Positions 39,892 through 52,779 of a DNA stretch of 64,000 bases are shown one piece after another. Within the stretch, counting starts at the first letter, position 1. The number at the start of each line of letters is the position of its first letter. Position numbers and translations under genes: made by a program. This DNA is from Ochotona curzoniae (taxonomy: Eukaryota; Chordata; Mammalia; Lagomorpha; Ochotonidae). Location of the stretch: contig NW_024467104.1 in assembly GCF_017591425.1 (NCBI RefSeq), positions 4,339,001 to 4,403,000 on the forward strand, in the 5' to 3' direction. The notes under the pieces are model-generated. The model was not told the DNA's origin. It saw only the letters and a program-made list of their open reading frames with translations, and did not search any database.

Positions 39892-41733
39892 CTGATTCTC
39901 TCCTCTCTTTCATTTTAGTAAGTGAATATTAGGAATCCATGTTTTATGCATTAAAATTCTATTTACACATTACAGATTCATTCTGTAATAAATTGAACAC
40001 CACACAGCTATATATCACATGCTAAAACAGAACACACAGCTGTGATTACACTGCCGATCTCAGCGTGTAGCCTGATGGTTATTATACTTTATACCTTATC
40101 ACAGCATTTCCCGCTGTTACAACTGTTCTGTCATCTTCAGTGGCTGCACTGCACTCGCTCTGCTGTGCCTTTTGCTCTGAACAGAACCAGCTACTCATCT
40201 CAGTGCCATGAGGCACAGCCAGCATAGAAGAATTGAGAAGCTTCTCGATTCCAGGCCTCCCTTGGGCATCATTAACATCCTCATCAAAGTGTCTTCCCGT
40301 GCATTTGAGCTTTTGATTTACAGCTAGCCACTAAAATGACTAAAACGAGCACATCAGCTCTGGGGAAAAGAAACGGCAAGTGATTCAAGCTCCGGTGCTT
40401 GGTGCTCACACAAAGCACCCGACCGCTTGGGGGCTGTGCCAGAATACAGATCAGGGGCTTTCACATCCTGGCCAGGTCATGCTGAGACCAGGGGCCCCTG
40501 TAGCCTGGGCCTGAAGCATAGCCTTTCCCCTGGCCTCCGTGTGCTTCGCACATAGGCGGGGGGGAGCAGGCTGGTCACCGGCCCCCATGCCACAGGCGAA
40601 ATCAGAAAGGTTGGTGGGGTTTCCAGCGCTCGCAACCCCTGACGCTCCTTTCTGCGTCCTGTTTGAAAACCACAGGGCACCTCTATCGCTGGCAAACTCG
40701 AGCCCATGTGGGGGCTGCTGATGAAGGTATTTAGGTTGTCGTCCAGAGCCCTAAAATAAATTGGTTGTGGCCTTAAACTTTATTCCAGATGTTCCGACTC
40801 CCTTGCTATGACCTGCCCAGCTTGGGGAAACGTCTCTGTCTGCAGCTCCTCTGCGGGCTCCATCAAGAAGCCCACCAGTGACTCTGGGGATTAGCATTGG
40901 GGTTCCACCCTGCCCCGTTCTGACAGTTTGGGGTACTCCCTTTCGGAAATCCCCTGCCACCTCTCTGGGGTGACTGCATCCTTGGCCTGGCGGACAAAGG
41001 TGAGTGAAGCAGCATCACAGGGTGTGAAAGAGCCATGTCTGCCCGAGGCCCTGGCCGGTGGCCTCCTCTCCCTTTGTACCTCTCCTGGGAGAGAGTGGTG
41101 TCCTCCTGCCGCAGGCATGCGGAGCGGCCACTGTGTGGAGGTCAAGGGTGCGGGCATTGCCATCTCACCTGTGCCTGTGCTCCTGACCCAGGACACCTAC
41201 CAGCACCATGCAACCTGAACACCGCGCTGGACCGTACCAGTCCTGATGGCCCTGGCCCCCTGGACCAGGCTTTACAGAGACCAGGAGGAGTGGCAGGTTT
41301 TGACCACCTGCCTGCTCACCTAAGCAGGGGAAGCCAGCTGTGTGGCTGATCCACAGGTGGGGAACCTGCCCAGCCTTTGGCTCCTTGAACCCTTGAAAAC
41401 CTGGGGCTGCAGGTTGGGAAAGTGTACATAGCAGGAGTGGTGCCAGGCCCCAGCACGGCCAGCAGCACTGAGTCCCCAGCACGTGGAAGGGGAAACAGAG
41501 ACCTAAAAGTTCCAGCTGGTGGCCTCCACAGGCTACTTTCTGGGTCTAGTGGTCAGCACTAGGAGCCTCGTCAAGTAACAGCAAAGGGCCATGGTGGTTT
41601 CCATGTGGTGCCAGCTCCCCTCCCTAGGGAGCCAGGCCAAACCCAAATCACTCATCACAGCCCTCCTTTCTGTGCAGGCAACAGGGCTGTCTCGGGAAAA
41701 TGGGAGCTGCTATTCCATTTAAATTGGTTTCCA
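39891..41733. other. Intergenic, no gene seen
   Basis: The stretch is unique-looking and becomes GC-richer from about 40480 to 41560. No splice-bounded exon could be supported. Confidence 0.4.
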
Positions 41734-42165
41734 GGGGGCTGGTGCAGTGGTGTAGGGAGTTAATGCCTGTGGTGCCAGTTCATGTCCTGGCTGTTCCACT
41801 CTCAATCCACCTCCCTGCTGATGGCCTGGGAAAGCAAAGGAAGATGGTCCAGCTGCTTGCATCCCCATGCCAGTGTGGGATACCCGCAAGAAACTCCTGG
41901 CTTCAGTTGAGCCCAGTTCTGGCTATTGCAGCCAGAAGCTTCTTCCAAGTCTTCCACGTGAATGCAGTGACCCAAGGTCTTGGGCCAACCTTCCACTGTT
42001 TTTCTAGAACATTAGCAGCGAGCTGGGATTTGAACTGGTAGCTGGGACTCAAACTGATGTTCAAATGCCAGCCTCTTTGGTGTTTATATGCCAGCACCAC
42101 AGGGGGAGAATTAGCATGTTATGCCACCACATTGGCCCCAAATAAGTAAATAAGCCTTAAAAACA
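41734..42165 (+). repeat. Rearranged CSINE: forward head, reverse body, forward tail
   Basis: A forward CSINE head and body (GGGCTGGTGCAGTGGTGTAG to GGCTATTGCAGCC, about 41933) switches to reverse CSINE sequence (AGAAGCTTCTTCCAAGTC to CCACCACATTGGCCCC, about 42138). A forward-type tail AAATAAGTAAATAAGCCTT follows. Confidence 0.8.
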
Positions 42166-44639
42166 ATTGCCCTGCTACACCGCAGAGGAAACTGCACAGC
42201 GTTTTGCAAAGTGAATGAAGCCCTGAAACAATGTGTGACTCGACTTGCATGAAACTTCCAGAAACAACAAAAACCACAGACATAATAGAGACTGGTGGCT
42301 TCCCAGGGATCAGAAGTAAAGCAGCAGGTACTTGACCCACATAACCAAATAACGGGGCATGAGCATACTAAGAGGCAGGGCTTAACTGCTGCATCAAACA
42401 CCTGCCACAGCAAAACCTGTAATTTTGAAAAGTGTTCCCAGGTAATTCTTCAGAACTCTGAGAATCCAGGCTCCCAGGCATGCTGGAAGCAAATGCAAAC
42501 AGAGCAAGATCAGGAGCTGGCTCCTGCTGCCAGGTGTCAGGAACGCACAGATAAGAAGCTGAAAGTATGGTGACAAGCAAGAGCCCCCGCTGGCTTCTGT
42601 TAGCATCCTGCACCGCCTGCGTCTCAGCTCCACGAACAGAGAGCGACTGAGGCCTGGAAAGCAGAAGTCTTGAGGCCAATGTCTGATGGAGCAGGCTGCC
42701 CCTTCGGAGCTATGGGCCACACAAGGCCACGCATGTACTGGGGCTCCTGAAGACATCACGGTGCCTTCCTCACCTGCCTGCTGTCGGAGGGGACTCACAC
42801 GTAAGTGGAGAAGCACGGTGGTTATATACTGGGACCTCAGGACCTCCATCAGCCACCAAGTGCTTTCCTGGCGTCACCCTCCCTGTGTGCTCAGGTTGAT
42901 GCCTGGTCATAGTGACAAGCGCTGCAAGTTATGATGAGGGCAGGCTGAGCTCGGGCCACGGCCTCCAACCCCAGGGACTCCCAGAGGCCTTAAGATCCCC
43001 TGATGTGGCACCCATCCTGGGAGAGACCCAGGTGCTACAGACACCGAGGGATTTGTTTCATTGTGAGCTCCCCAATGGAGGTTGAGTGTCATGAGCCCTG
43101 GAGGTTGTCGGTCTGCCTGTCAGGCCCCGCTGCCCTGATCTTAGCCATGGTTCACCCGCTTCCTTGTTCGTGACCATCATAGCCATTCCAGGAAAAACAG
43201 GTTCTTAGCCAGATTCCCAAGTGGTCCCTACCACCCTCTCACTTCAGTAGCTTGACCCTAAACCCTCCTCCTTGGTGAGACAGTGCAGTCATGGGATCCC
43301 CACCATAGGTATTCAGAGGTACCTGCCAGGGCACAAGGCACCTGCACTCCCAAGCTTGCCTGCTGCCTAGAGCCAGGCTTCACATCTTGCTGCCAGAGCT
43401 GGTCACGGGTAGTCCTGGCTAAGTCCCAGGTAAATCCACCCCAAACTTGATCAGAGTTGGTCAGAGGTGTACAACCACACTGTGGCCAAATCGCTCAGGA
43501 GATCAAGGAAGAGAGCAGCTCTCAAGTCCACAGCGGTGTCCACTGACCAGCCCTGTGACCTGCCCCCAAGACCTGCACACTCTGGGGAGTGGAGGGCGGT
43601 GTTAATGATGGCAGTAGGACAACCGGAGCACAGCAGCACTGCCCCAGGTAAGCAGAACACAAGGTCCCCTGCCATGTCAGTCTTGTCATGTTTAAAGGTG
43701 AGAAACCATGGGCCCCACTAAAAGGATTTGTGTGCCAGCAAATATCAAACCCTGTATCCAGCTGTTAGTGCTTTGTTTCTTATTCTACAACAACAAGCAA
43801 CCTTGAGGGTCACGAGCTTATTTGCAAACTTAACCTTGGCCAAGTTTCTTTATGCTCTCACAGGGCCTCCAAGGTGGTAGGGCGGGGATCTGACCATAAT
43901 CAAGTTCAGCCTGACATGCATAGAGTAGCTATGCAGCATAAATACTAGGCAAATCCTTGCGATACTTTATTGTTTAGGGAATAATGTCAAGCTGTACATA
44001 TTAATACAGGCTAATTTTTAACAATTATCCTTTCACTCTGCAGTTGGTTGAGCCTGGGTTTGCACAGCTCACACACCCGTAGGGCCATCTGTAGGGGTAG
44101 ACTTTTGGCAGCAATGTTCTACATGGAGTTGTTGGATAAGCAACATCCAATATCCATCCAAACAAAGAAAGCTGCCCTCCCATGCCCACCACACACATAC
44201 TATCAAAAGTTTGAGTCAACAGTCAACCAGGAAAAATAGTCACAGAACCAAAGGGTCCACCATATCGCAAGTGGGAGTTGTGGTTTTTCACGAGTTGAAC
44301 CATTGCCAATTCCTCAGGTTCACCTTGAACCCTGACAACCGAGGAGAGCGTGAGGAAGGGGAAGAGCCTCTACTGTCCAGGTGGGCCTTAGTTTTCCCTT
44401 CCATCCTCTTCCGTAAGCCTAGGAGGCTGTTGTGTGCCTGGGGTGGGGAGGTTGAGAGGATTTGTGGTCTGCCCTGGGGATGCCAGTGGAGCCCCTAACA
44501 TTTACCTGCATTGGTTTCAACCATGGTAAGTAGAGTTGAAATGAGGCCACATGCCACACACACACACACACAAAACTACTTATCAGATCAAACCTGGGGT
44601 CTTTGTTATGTACAGTTTCTTAGTGTCATTCAAGGAACA
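42166..44639. other. Intergenic, no gene seen
   Basis: The only clear element is a short (CA)n at about 44556-44573. No gene or repeat family is assigned otherwise. Confidence 0.4.
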
Positions 44640-44825
44640 TTGGGTTTGGCGTTTCTGTGACTTGGATTTGAATCCTGGCTGTTACCAGTGGGGGAAGTAC
44701 AATCTTGAAGGAGTTTGTGGAGCTTTCGGGATCTGCCTGTTCAACTGCTAAAAAGGAACCATAATGACCCAATATCTTGCCCACCTCACAGGTCAGTATC
44801 CTGTCCATTGATACATGACCTGTGA
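44640..44825 (+). repeat. MIR SINE, near full length
   Basis: GTGACTTGGATTTGAATCCT, GGCTGTTACCAG and a CTAAAAAGGAACCATAATGA segment, then CCCACCTCACAGG, follow the MIR consensus order. Confidence 0.7.
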
Positions 44826-45229
44826 AATCTTATAGTGACCAAGGGACATGTGAGCCGAAATACCCAGGGATGACTAAGCCTTCACACTTACTCCAATCTC
44901 TGCCATTGAAGCACATTCAAGTGAGTATCCATTGGATCTCTTATTTTCGCAAGGACATCGTTATTATCTATACAGGCTGACTAGTCTCAAGAATGTGACT
45001 CATTCCATCTGGGGCAGTGAGTTAATACTTTCCGTAGCAAGTTATTGTGAGATGGCTGGATATGTCAAGAGTTGGTCTCTAACAACAGATAAAGCCAAGA
45101 TTTGAACACTGGATGAACACCCACATGATTTGTGATACACAATCAGGAATAGGTCAGCAACGGGATGCGAAGCTTGCATGCTTTGTAGCACCCATTAAAA
45201 AAAAAAAAGTAGCAAAACACAAAGTTAGA
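44826..45229. other. Intergenic, nothing recognised
   Basis: The stretch is AT-rich with no family assigned. It ends in an A-run at 45197-45208. Confidence 0.4.
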
Positions 45230-45535
45230 CAGAGGAGGGTAAGACAGTTGACCTAGTAGTTAGGACATCGGTTAAGACGCCTGAGACCTCTATGGGAGTG
45301 ACCAGGTTCAACATCTGGCTCCAGCACCTGACTCCAGCACCCGCTAATGTAAACCCTGAAGGCAGCAGGTGATGGACCGGGTAAATAGGTTGCTGCCACC
45401 TGTGTGGGAGACCTGAACTGAGTTCCTGGCTCCTGACTTTGGCCTCAGTCCATCCCTGGCTTTTACAGGTATTCAGGAAGTAAGTCAGCACACAAAGTGC
45501 TTCTCTCTCCCTTTCATACAATCACATAATTTTTA
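45230..45535 (+). repeat. CSINE-related SINE, older subfamily
   Basis: GTTGACCTAGTAGTTAGGAC, GTTCAACATCTGGCTCCAGC and TGAGTTCCTGGCTCCTGACT give the forward order of an older tRNA-SINE. Confidence 0.7.
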
Positions 45536-45553
45536 AAACGTTTAAAGTTTTGA

Positions 45554-45862
45554 GCCCAGCACAATGGCTCAGTTGGTTAATCCGCCCTCTTCAAGCACTG
45601 GGATTCTATATGGATTCCAGTTTATGTCTCAGCTGCTCCACTGCTTATGGCCTGGGAAAGCAGTGAAGGATGGCCCAAAGCCCTGAGATCCTGCACCTAT
45701 GTGGGAGACCCAGAGGAAGCTCCTTGCTCCTGGCTTTGGATTGGTTCAACTCCAGCTATTGAAGCCATTGGGAGAGGGAACCAGTGGATGGAAAATCTTT
45801 CTCTCTGTCTTTCCTTCTCTTGGTAAATCTCCCTTTCCAATATAAATAAACAAACCCTTAAA
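45554..45862 (+). repeat. CSINE (pika type)
   Basis: It starts GCCCAGCACAATGGCTCAGT, passes through TATGGCCTGGGAAAGCAGTG and ends CCCTTTCCAATATAAATAAA. The end is the complement of the TTGGAAAG pika form. Confidence 0.88.
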
Positions 45863-46140
45863 AATTTAAGTGTTTTAAAGCAATTAGACCAAGGGGCATG
45901 CAAGTGAGGGGCACTGAGGCTGTTTCCAGTCTTATGGTCAATTGCCTGGATCTGTCTGCCGAGTCTTCCTTTAATTCTCTTCTAACCGTGGTCCACCACA
46001 AATGCATGATTGGAAACAAGGAATCAGGGCAGAGGAGGTTATTCAACCAGATTGTGCAAGAAGGTCAGACCCAGCTGACTCTGAAGCTCTATTATTGTTA
46101 TTATGCCATGTATCATTTGAACAAATGTTAGAAGATGTAG

Positions 46141-46440
46141 GGCAGGGGCCTGCCCTGAAGTGCAGTTGGCGTCTCATAGTGGAATGCTGGCTCAAGTTTT
46201 TGGCTGTTTTGCTTCCAGTCCAGTTTCCTGCTAATATGACTGGGAAGGTAGTCCAAGATGGACCAAGGACTTGGCAAATGCCACCCATATGTGAAACCTG
46301 GATGGGGTTCTTGGCTCTTGGCTTTGGCCCAGACCATGTCCAGGCATTGCAACAATACAGGGACTGAACCAGCAGATGGAAGACTTTCTCTGTTTGTTTG
46401 TCACTCTGCCTTTCAAAACACCAAATATATATATATATTT
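46141..46440 (+). repeat. CSINE
   Basis: It is a forward copy: GGCAGGGGCCTGCCCTGAAG, CAGTTTCCTGCTAATATGAC and CTCTGCCTTTCAAAACACC. It is divergent. Confidence 0.8.
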
Positions 46441-46448
46441 GAAAAACA

Positions 46449-46485
46449 ATTCACTTTATCTGAAAAAACAGAACCACAGAGAGGA

Positions 46486-46538
<53 letters not shown>

Positions 46539-46817
46539 CCTTTCATCTGCTGGTTCATTCCCTAAATCATCATTGCAATGGTCAGGACTGGGCCAGGAGG
46601 GAACCAGCAGTCAGCAGCTTCATTTGAGTCTCCCACATGGAAATGAGTCTCCTCGTGTGTGCAAGGGCCCAGGGACTTGGGCCATCTTCTGTTGCTTTCC
46701 CAGGCACATTAGCAGGGAGCAGGTTTGAAAGTGGAGCAGCTGAGACTTGGACTGGTGTCCATATAATAAATACTCTGACATTGCAGGTGGTAGCTTGATG
46801 TGCTACACCACAACACG
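46449..46817 (-). repeat. CSINE with internal (CA)n
   Basis: The reverse copy carries a CA run at 46490-46537 at the usual GA-rich site. The body CTGCTGGTTCATTCCCTAAA and head CTACACCACAACACG follow. Confidence 0.88.
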
Positions 46818-46831
46818 AATTCCAATCTTTT

Positions 46832-46960
46832 CTTCCTTCCTCCCTTCCTTCCTTCCTTCTTTCCTTCCTTCCTTCCTTCCTTCCTTCCTTCCTTCTTTCC
46901 TTCCTTCTTTCCTTCCTTTCTTTGCTTCTTTTTCTTTCTTTCTTTGCTTCTTTTTTTTTT
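46832..46960 (+). repeat. (CCTT)n/(CTTT)n pyrimidine tract
   Basis: About 130 bp of CCTT grades into CTTTCTTT and ends in a T-run. It forms a long polypyrimidine strand. Confidence 0.95.
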
Positions 46961-47973
46961 AAAGGAGGTGGGGCTTTGGTACCATATAATGTCTGGAACA
47001 CAAATTTGGGGCAAGTTTCAGATTCACTCCATCCACACCCCACCTGCCTCCCACTAGAACTCCTGGATATCACAAATAATCCATCAGGACCCCACACAGA
47101 AAAAGTCCCAGGTCATAGCTGTATTAGAGTAATGGAAAGTGAGATAATGGAAAACACCTCCATCATTCCAGCCAGGCCTCCGGACTTCACAGAGCTCCTC
47201 CTTGTTCCCACGGAGGCAGCTTTCGGTAAGCATCCATTTGCAGAACCAGTGAGAAGCAGAACTTGTGCAGCCCGCAATGCCTTCACCCCACTCACTCGGT
47301 TCTCTTATGATGCTGGACAACACAGCTGAGTTTCACAGCATCCCCAAAACGTGCCAGAGTGGGCTGGGTGAGACTCTCGGGGTGCAGAGCCTGTCATCAC
47401 ATCTTGGTTGCAACCACAGAGGGTTTTTTTTTTTTTTAGGGCAGATGAATCAGCCAAGGCTCAGAGGTTCCGGATCAATACTGTACGGGACCATAACATC
47501 ACTGTAAGAACCCCGCCACCCAGCCACCAACCTCACTCAGCCCAAAGAAAACTCCCAGGTACTTTACCAGACACAGACAGCGCCATCCGGTTCGGGACAC
47601 AGTTGTTCAATGCTCCATGTCCCTCAGCCCATGCTTTTGAGTGCCTCATGCTTTTGAAAGTGAGACACACATCTAAAACGTCTAGATGACAATGACACAT
47701 GGTGACTCACATCCCCACCAGAACCAAGGGTTATGGGGAGGGGGGGAGGGGGAGTTCAGCCCCTCTCACTAACACCTGACCTGAAACCAGGTTGGCCAAT
47801 GCCTGCCAAGTTCACTTCCGGTTCCCTGGCTTCTAGCCCAGAGGGGAGAGACTGGGAGGGAGGGAAGTCATACTGCCTGGGGAAATAAGAGCTCACTCCA
47901 CTGTGGCTTGAGGAACAGCCCACTTGTGACCTTCAGGGCAAAAGTAAAATCTGGATTGAAATAGCAAGTGGTC
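46961..47973. other. Intergenic, no gene called
   Basis: An open frame at about 46980-47327 has a plausible donor (TTTCGGTAAGC, GT at 47225) but no supportable acceptor, so it is not called. Confidence 0.4.
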
Positions 47974-48308
47974 TGGGCCCCAGCATGATGGCTCAGTCAG
48001 CTAATCCTCCCCCTTGAAGCGCTGGAATCCTATATGGATACCAGTTCATGTCCTGGCTGCTCCACTTTGGATCCAGCCCCCTGATTACGGTCTGGGAAAG
48101 CAGTAGAGGATGGCCCAAGCCCTTGGGAGCCTGTACACCCATGAGAGAGTTGGAAGAGTATCCTGGCTTTGGGTCAGGATACTCAGCTCAGCTCTGGCTG
48201 TTGTGGCCATTTAGGGAGTAAACCAGAGGATTAAAGATATCCCTCTCTGTCTCTACTTCTCTCTATAAATCTGCATTTCCAATTAAAATAAACTAAAACA
48301 AAAAAAAT
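47974..48308 (+). repeat. CSINE (pika type)
   Basis: It starts GGGCCCCAGCATGATGGCTC and ends with a TTTCCAATTAAAATAAACTA tail. Short flanks CAAGTGGT occur on both sides as a possible target-site duplication. Confidence 0.87.
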
Positions 48309-51210
48309 CAAGTGGTTACAGCTTGGCTGACCATCATCCATTCAATGTTGTTTGTTCAGTACACCATTTAGGGAGATGTCTGGGTCGAACGTCTGTGAGG
48401 TAGAAAGACCCAGTGAACACAATCAATCTAGCTGATTGAGGAGTGTCCTGGTTGAGAGCAGGGCCTGTGCACAGGTAGTCAGGGCAGGCTTCTCAGAGGA
48501 GGCGACAGTGATGATGATGGTGGTGGTGGTGGTTGTGTCAGCACACTGGCTAGAACCCTGCCTCACCTTCCATTCCTTTGTTCCTGTTTAATTGCCAGAC
48601 ACACCATGATGTGGGCACCATTGTCATTTCCGCTATGCAGAAGCAGGAAATAATGCATGAGTCGGCCGTTACCTGGCCCCAAGTCCCACAGGGGCCATGT
48701 AGATCACACAAGGACCAGCTGAGCTGTCCCAGAACAGTGGAGGGATCAGGGTGGGGCAGCGTCAGGGACATGGAGAAAGCTGGTATTTGCAGAGCTGGTG
48801 TCTGGGAGCACTCAACACAGATCAGAGGTGGTCACACATGGGTAGGTGCGACTTTGTGGGTGGCCCACGTGGTGTCTTGTTAAAATATATATATATATAT
48901 ATGTATATATATTCCATACATATATGTATGTATAAGCCAATGTTTGGAAAAGGAGCAATTTCATCCAAAGACCCAATCTCTAAGTGTGGAACAATCAAGA
49001 TCTGGGAACGTGGAGCCATCTTATTGCGTTGCAATCATGTGAGTCAGGATAGCTTTTATCCAACAAGTGCAGCTCCCACCTGGCTCACTGAAGCCTCCCA
49101 TGCTGTGTGGGGCCCCTTGGCCTGTCCAGCCAGTTCTGAGCCTGGTGTATGCAGTGGGGATGTCGGAGAGCGGGAGAGGGGAGCCTGAAGTACAGCACTG
49201 GAGGGCAATGGTGACAGGAGCAGACTTCCATCCTACACAGAGGGCTGCTATGGAGGAGGCAGGAGGCGAGGCCAGAGGGTAAGTGGGAAAATGATGGAGA
49301 TACAGTCTTGGCTACTGTGGGAAAGAGATCCACCCAGGGGGGCAGCAGAAAGAGATCTTCTCCATGGGGACCACTGTTACACGGCGTTTTCCCCCCTCCA
49401 TTTTAGTGTCTGGGTGCAGGATTTAAAAGGACTTTGAGCAAGCAGTACGCTGTTCCTGGGGAAGCTCAAAGCCGTGGAGCTCCCGCCAAGATAATTCATG
49501 AAGAGTGAAACAGAAAATAAGGCAGCGGCTCTGGGGAGTTAACCTGAAGGCACTGCAGCATTTCCTACGCTGATTCCATGCACTGTTAGAAACAGCTGCC
49601 AGTGCATGAGCGTCTGGGGCCAGGCCAGCAGTGTGCTCTTCCACCCAAAATGTCCTCTGCCTGCCGAACGTGTAGCTGGAAGTACCATCTGACATGATGC
49701 ACACACTGTAGGGAAGGCCGAGGTGAGGCTGTGTCCCATGGGGCGTAGCCCTGCTACGGGGGGCGGGGAGGGGATGGAATGGGACCACCAGAGACACAGA
49801 TGGTGTCTCAATTTTACCTGTGCCATTGATACACTCAGTTCAGTGGACAGCCGCATGAGGTGTACTGATGGTGTAAGCAGGCAGCAAGCAAGCTGGAGAT
49901 GGAGTGGGAAGGCTGTGGGTGTTGGGTGGCTCAGCTCAGGTTGGCTTGCTGCCATTAGCTGTGTGGTCATGCCTTCCTCACTCTGACCCGCTCTGTGCCT
50001 GCTTCCTCCACTCCAAAGGAGGGTCACCATATGTCCCAGGGCAGGATTGAGATGATATGGGAGCATGTGGCACAGGACAAAGTGGCCTGCCGCTGTGCAA
50101 GGTCCCATTGTGGTTCTGTTGCTGGTATTAGCAATTTGCAATCTAGAGCTAACTAGGACCCCAAAAGGAAATCGATCAAAAGAGCCACACGCCCTTCGAC
50201 TGTCTCTCCCGGCATGCCCAGACCCTTCCCTGCTGTCAAGTTTGTACGCACAGAGATCCGTCCCTCCCTCCTTAACTGGGGAGCCACTTGGAAGGACTCA
50301 GTCATGTGTTTTCAGGGTACGCTGGGGGACTTTGGATGAGCTCTCAAATTCCACCATGTGAGCCTCCATATGAAGCAGAGCTAAGGTGCAGGGTCAAAGC
50401 CAGAGAGAGCCATCTGCAGCTTTTCTTACTCTCAGCTCTGCACAGGCCAGAGTTAATCTGCAGGTTTCAATTCACATACCAGAGCTGGCCGTATTAAAAC
50501 ACAGACTGCATTGAGCAAACTCAGCAGAAATGAGGCTGTCATTGATTAGCGCTGCCTGTCAGGGGCACAGGGATGGAGCGGTCATATGATTGCCATTCAT
50601 TTGTGGGAACACACTCAGACCTTCTGCCTCAGTTCATCTGGATTCACCAGCTGTTTAGCCAGGGGGTGTGAAGAAGGCAGATCGGTCTTCACATTCCCAT
50701 TACCCATTTCAGGCTGTTTTCTATTGAAAGCAGCCGGTCACCTACTATGTTTCCTCTCAGGAAACAGTAACCACGGTCAGAAGAAAGATTGAGATCCCCT
50801 TTGCCTTGATGGACTCATTCTGATACAACTTCACTCAAGAGCCAGCCGCTTTCTGATTTCACATTTCACCATCAAAGACGAGGCCCAGGTGGAGCTGGGG
50901 GCAGGGCCTTAGCAGCAGCACACAGAGCCGAGCGAGTGCTCCCGGCTCCCCTCACCCCTTCACCGGGGACAGCAGTGAGTCCAGGGTGGAAGTTCAGGAC
51001 CAGACTTTGTGGACAGATGAAGGAGGCAAGGTCTAGAGAGAGTCATGGTGTGGTTGTCGTCCCATAGCGGGGCTCCAGGATCCAGGCTCAGCCATACTGT
51101 GTTCCTTGCTTCAGGGAAAATTCCCACCTCCTGCCCATAGGTGGGCCATGAGGGGGTTCCATGAGGGGTTCAGGCAACCCCAGAACCAGCGCTGTAACAA
51201 AGTGCTGGTC
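48309..51210. other. Intergenic, few repeats
   Basis: GATGAT/GGTGGT-rich sequence lies at 48508-48537 and a (TA)n tract at about 48884-48925. The remainder looks unique, without a supportable exon. Confidence 0.4.
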
Positions 51211-51532
51211 TGGGGACTGCTGTGGTGCAGTGGCTTAAGCCTCTACCTGTAACTTCAGTATCTCATAGGGGTGCTGGTTCAGGTCCCAGCTATTCCACTT
51301 CCAATTGAGTTTCCTGCTAATGAGCCTGGGAAAAAGAGCAGAGGATGGTCTAACTCCATGAGCCCCTGCACCCACATGGGAGGCCCAGGCAGAGTTCTAG
51401 TTTCCCAGCTTCAGTCTGGCCCAGCTCCAGCCATTGCAGCCATTTGGGAAATGAAGAAGCATATGAAGACCTCTCTCTATCACTCTGTCCCCTCACTGCT
51501 TTCAAATAAATAAATGTTTAAAAAAAAAAAAG
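51211..51532 (+). repeat. CSINE
   Basis: It is a full-length forward copy: GGGGACTGCTGTGGTGCAG to CTTTCAAATAAATAAATG plus an A-run. TGCTGGT occurs at 51203-51209 and 51535-51541 as a short possible target-site duplication. Confidence 0.9.
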
Positions 51533-52779
51533 GATGCTGGTTTTCTCTAGGTCCTTGCTGGGAAATCCCAACATGACCACACTTGATACGGTGACCACTC
51601 TGTGGCCAGAATCCAGCTGTGGCTGAAGATCAGAACAATGATCACTCATTCATTCAACAAACTGCCAGCCCCAGGTCAAGCTCCGGGGTACTGTCCTAAA
51701 GGACCCATTTCCTCTGTGCCATGTTGCGTTGAGCAAAATCATTTGTGACAATCATGCAACTGGGCCAGAAATCAAGTGAAGCCGTGCTACCCTCCAGCAT
51801 GTGGTTGGGGATGCCACAGCCTGATGACGACCCGAGCAGCGGGCACAGGAAGCAGCATACCCAGACTTCGTGTGCGCAAAGGTCTAGGGGGTGCGAAGCT
51901 GAAGGATGGGGCTGGTAGCTACAATGGGCTCAGCTCTGAGGGGACCAGGGGCTGCTGCTCAAAGAGGCCCCAACCAGCATTCTAGAAGTGTGGAAATGCT
52001 CTCCATCGTGAGCTTGGCTCTGCTTACATGGTGCACGTGTGTGTGGGCATAAGTATGTGTTATCTTGAAAAGATTTTTTTAAGATCATTAAGAGTGTCTG
52101 ACAACGCATCTGTCTTCAGAACTAACCTGACAGTCACTCAATCAAAGGAAGAAAAAGCCTCAGCCAAGGACTTGTGCTAGGGTGCTGAGTCTCTCCTGTG
52201 ACATGGGAATTTGGGGACCCTGCAAACCCACTTGCAGATCCATGCTGCTGGCCAACGTGGGGAGCAAGCCTGGCAGTGGAAGTGCATGAGCAAGGCCTGT
52301 TTGTGTGAGTCCCACTTGGAATAGGCCCAGTATTTGAAGCTCAGAGGAGCTGTGGGATGACCATAGCTGCTTGCTGCCCTCATGGTGCCCCCCAGAACAG
52401 GGCCATACCAGCCATAGATCAACATTAAGACTTGGCTGCAGCTGAGGCCTGGAAAATCTGGGCTCCAGGTTGACCTATTTCTCCTCTTTTCTTTTTGCGA
52501 GAGCCAGGGCTGGTACTGATGTCCTGGAGCTCTTTCCTCTGCTTGGTGTGGGAGGCAGCAAAATAGCAATCCTTCCTCAATGGCACACAGAACCACAGCA
52601 AGCCTGCAGGGAAGAGCAGTGGCTGGGCTGGAGTTGGAATGGCTCATTCTGCCCGTGGCAGTACAGGTGAATAGCACAGAGATGCCAGCTACTGCCTTCC
52701 TGTGGCCCAGGTGACAGAGCCCAGACCTGCTGCCACTGCAGTCCTCCCAGCTAGGGGTCCCTGGCAGGGTCCTCTCTTG
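51533..52779. other. Intergenic, no gene seen
   Basis: An L2/MIR3-like piece lies at about 51640-51700 (CACTCATTCATTCAACAAAC). The rest is unclassified. Confidence 0.4.

Noticed and set aside
46980..47327. Open frame with TTTCGGTAAGC donor as an exon
   Set aside because: No matching acceptor and no recognisable protein. The frame starts inside a simple-repeat tract.
52177..52677. 166-codon minus-strand open frame
   Set aside because: Its composition is that of random GC-rich sequence, with no domain, signal or exon context.
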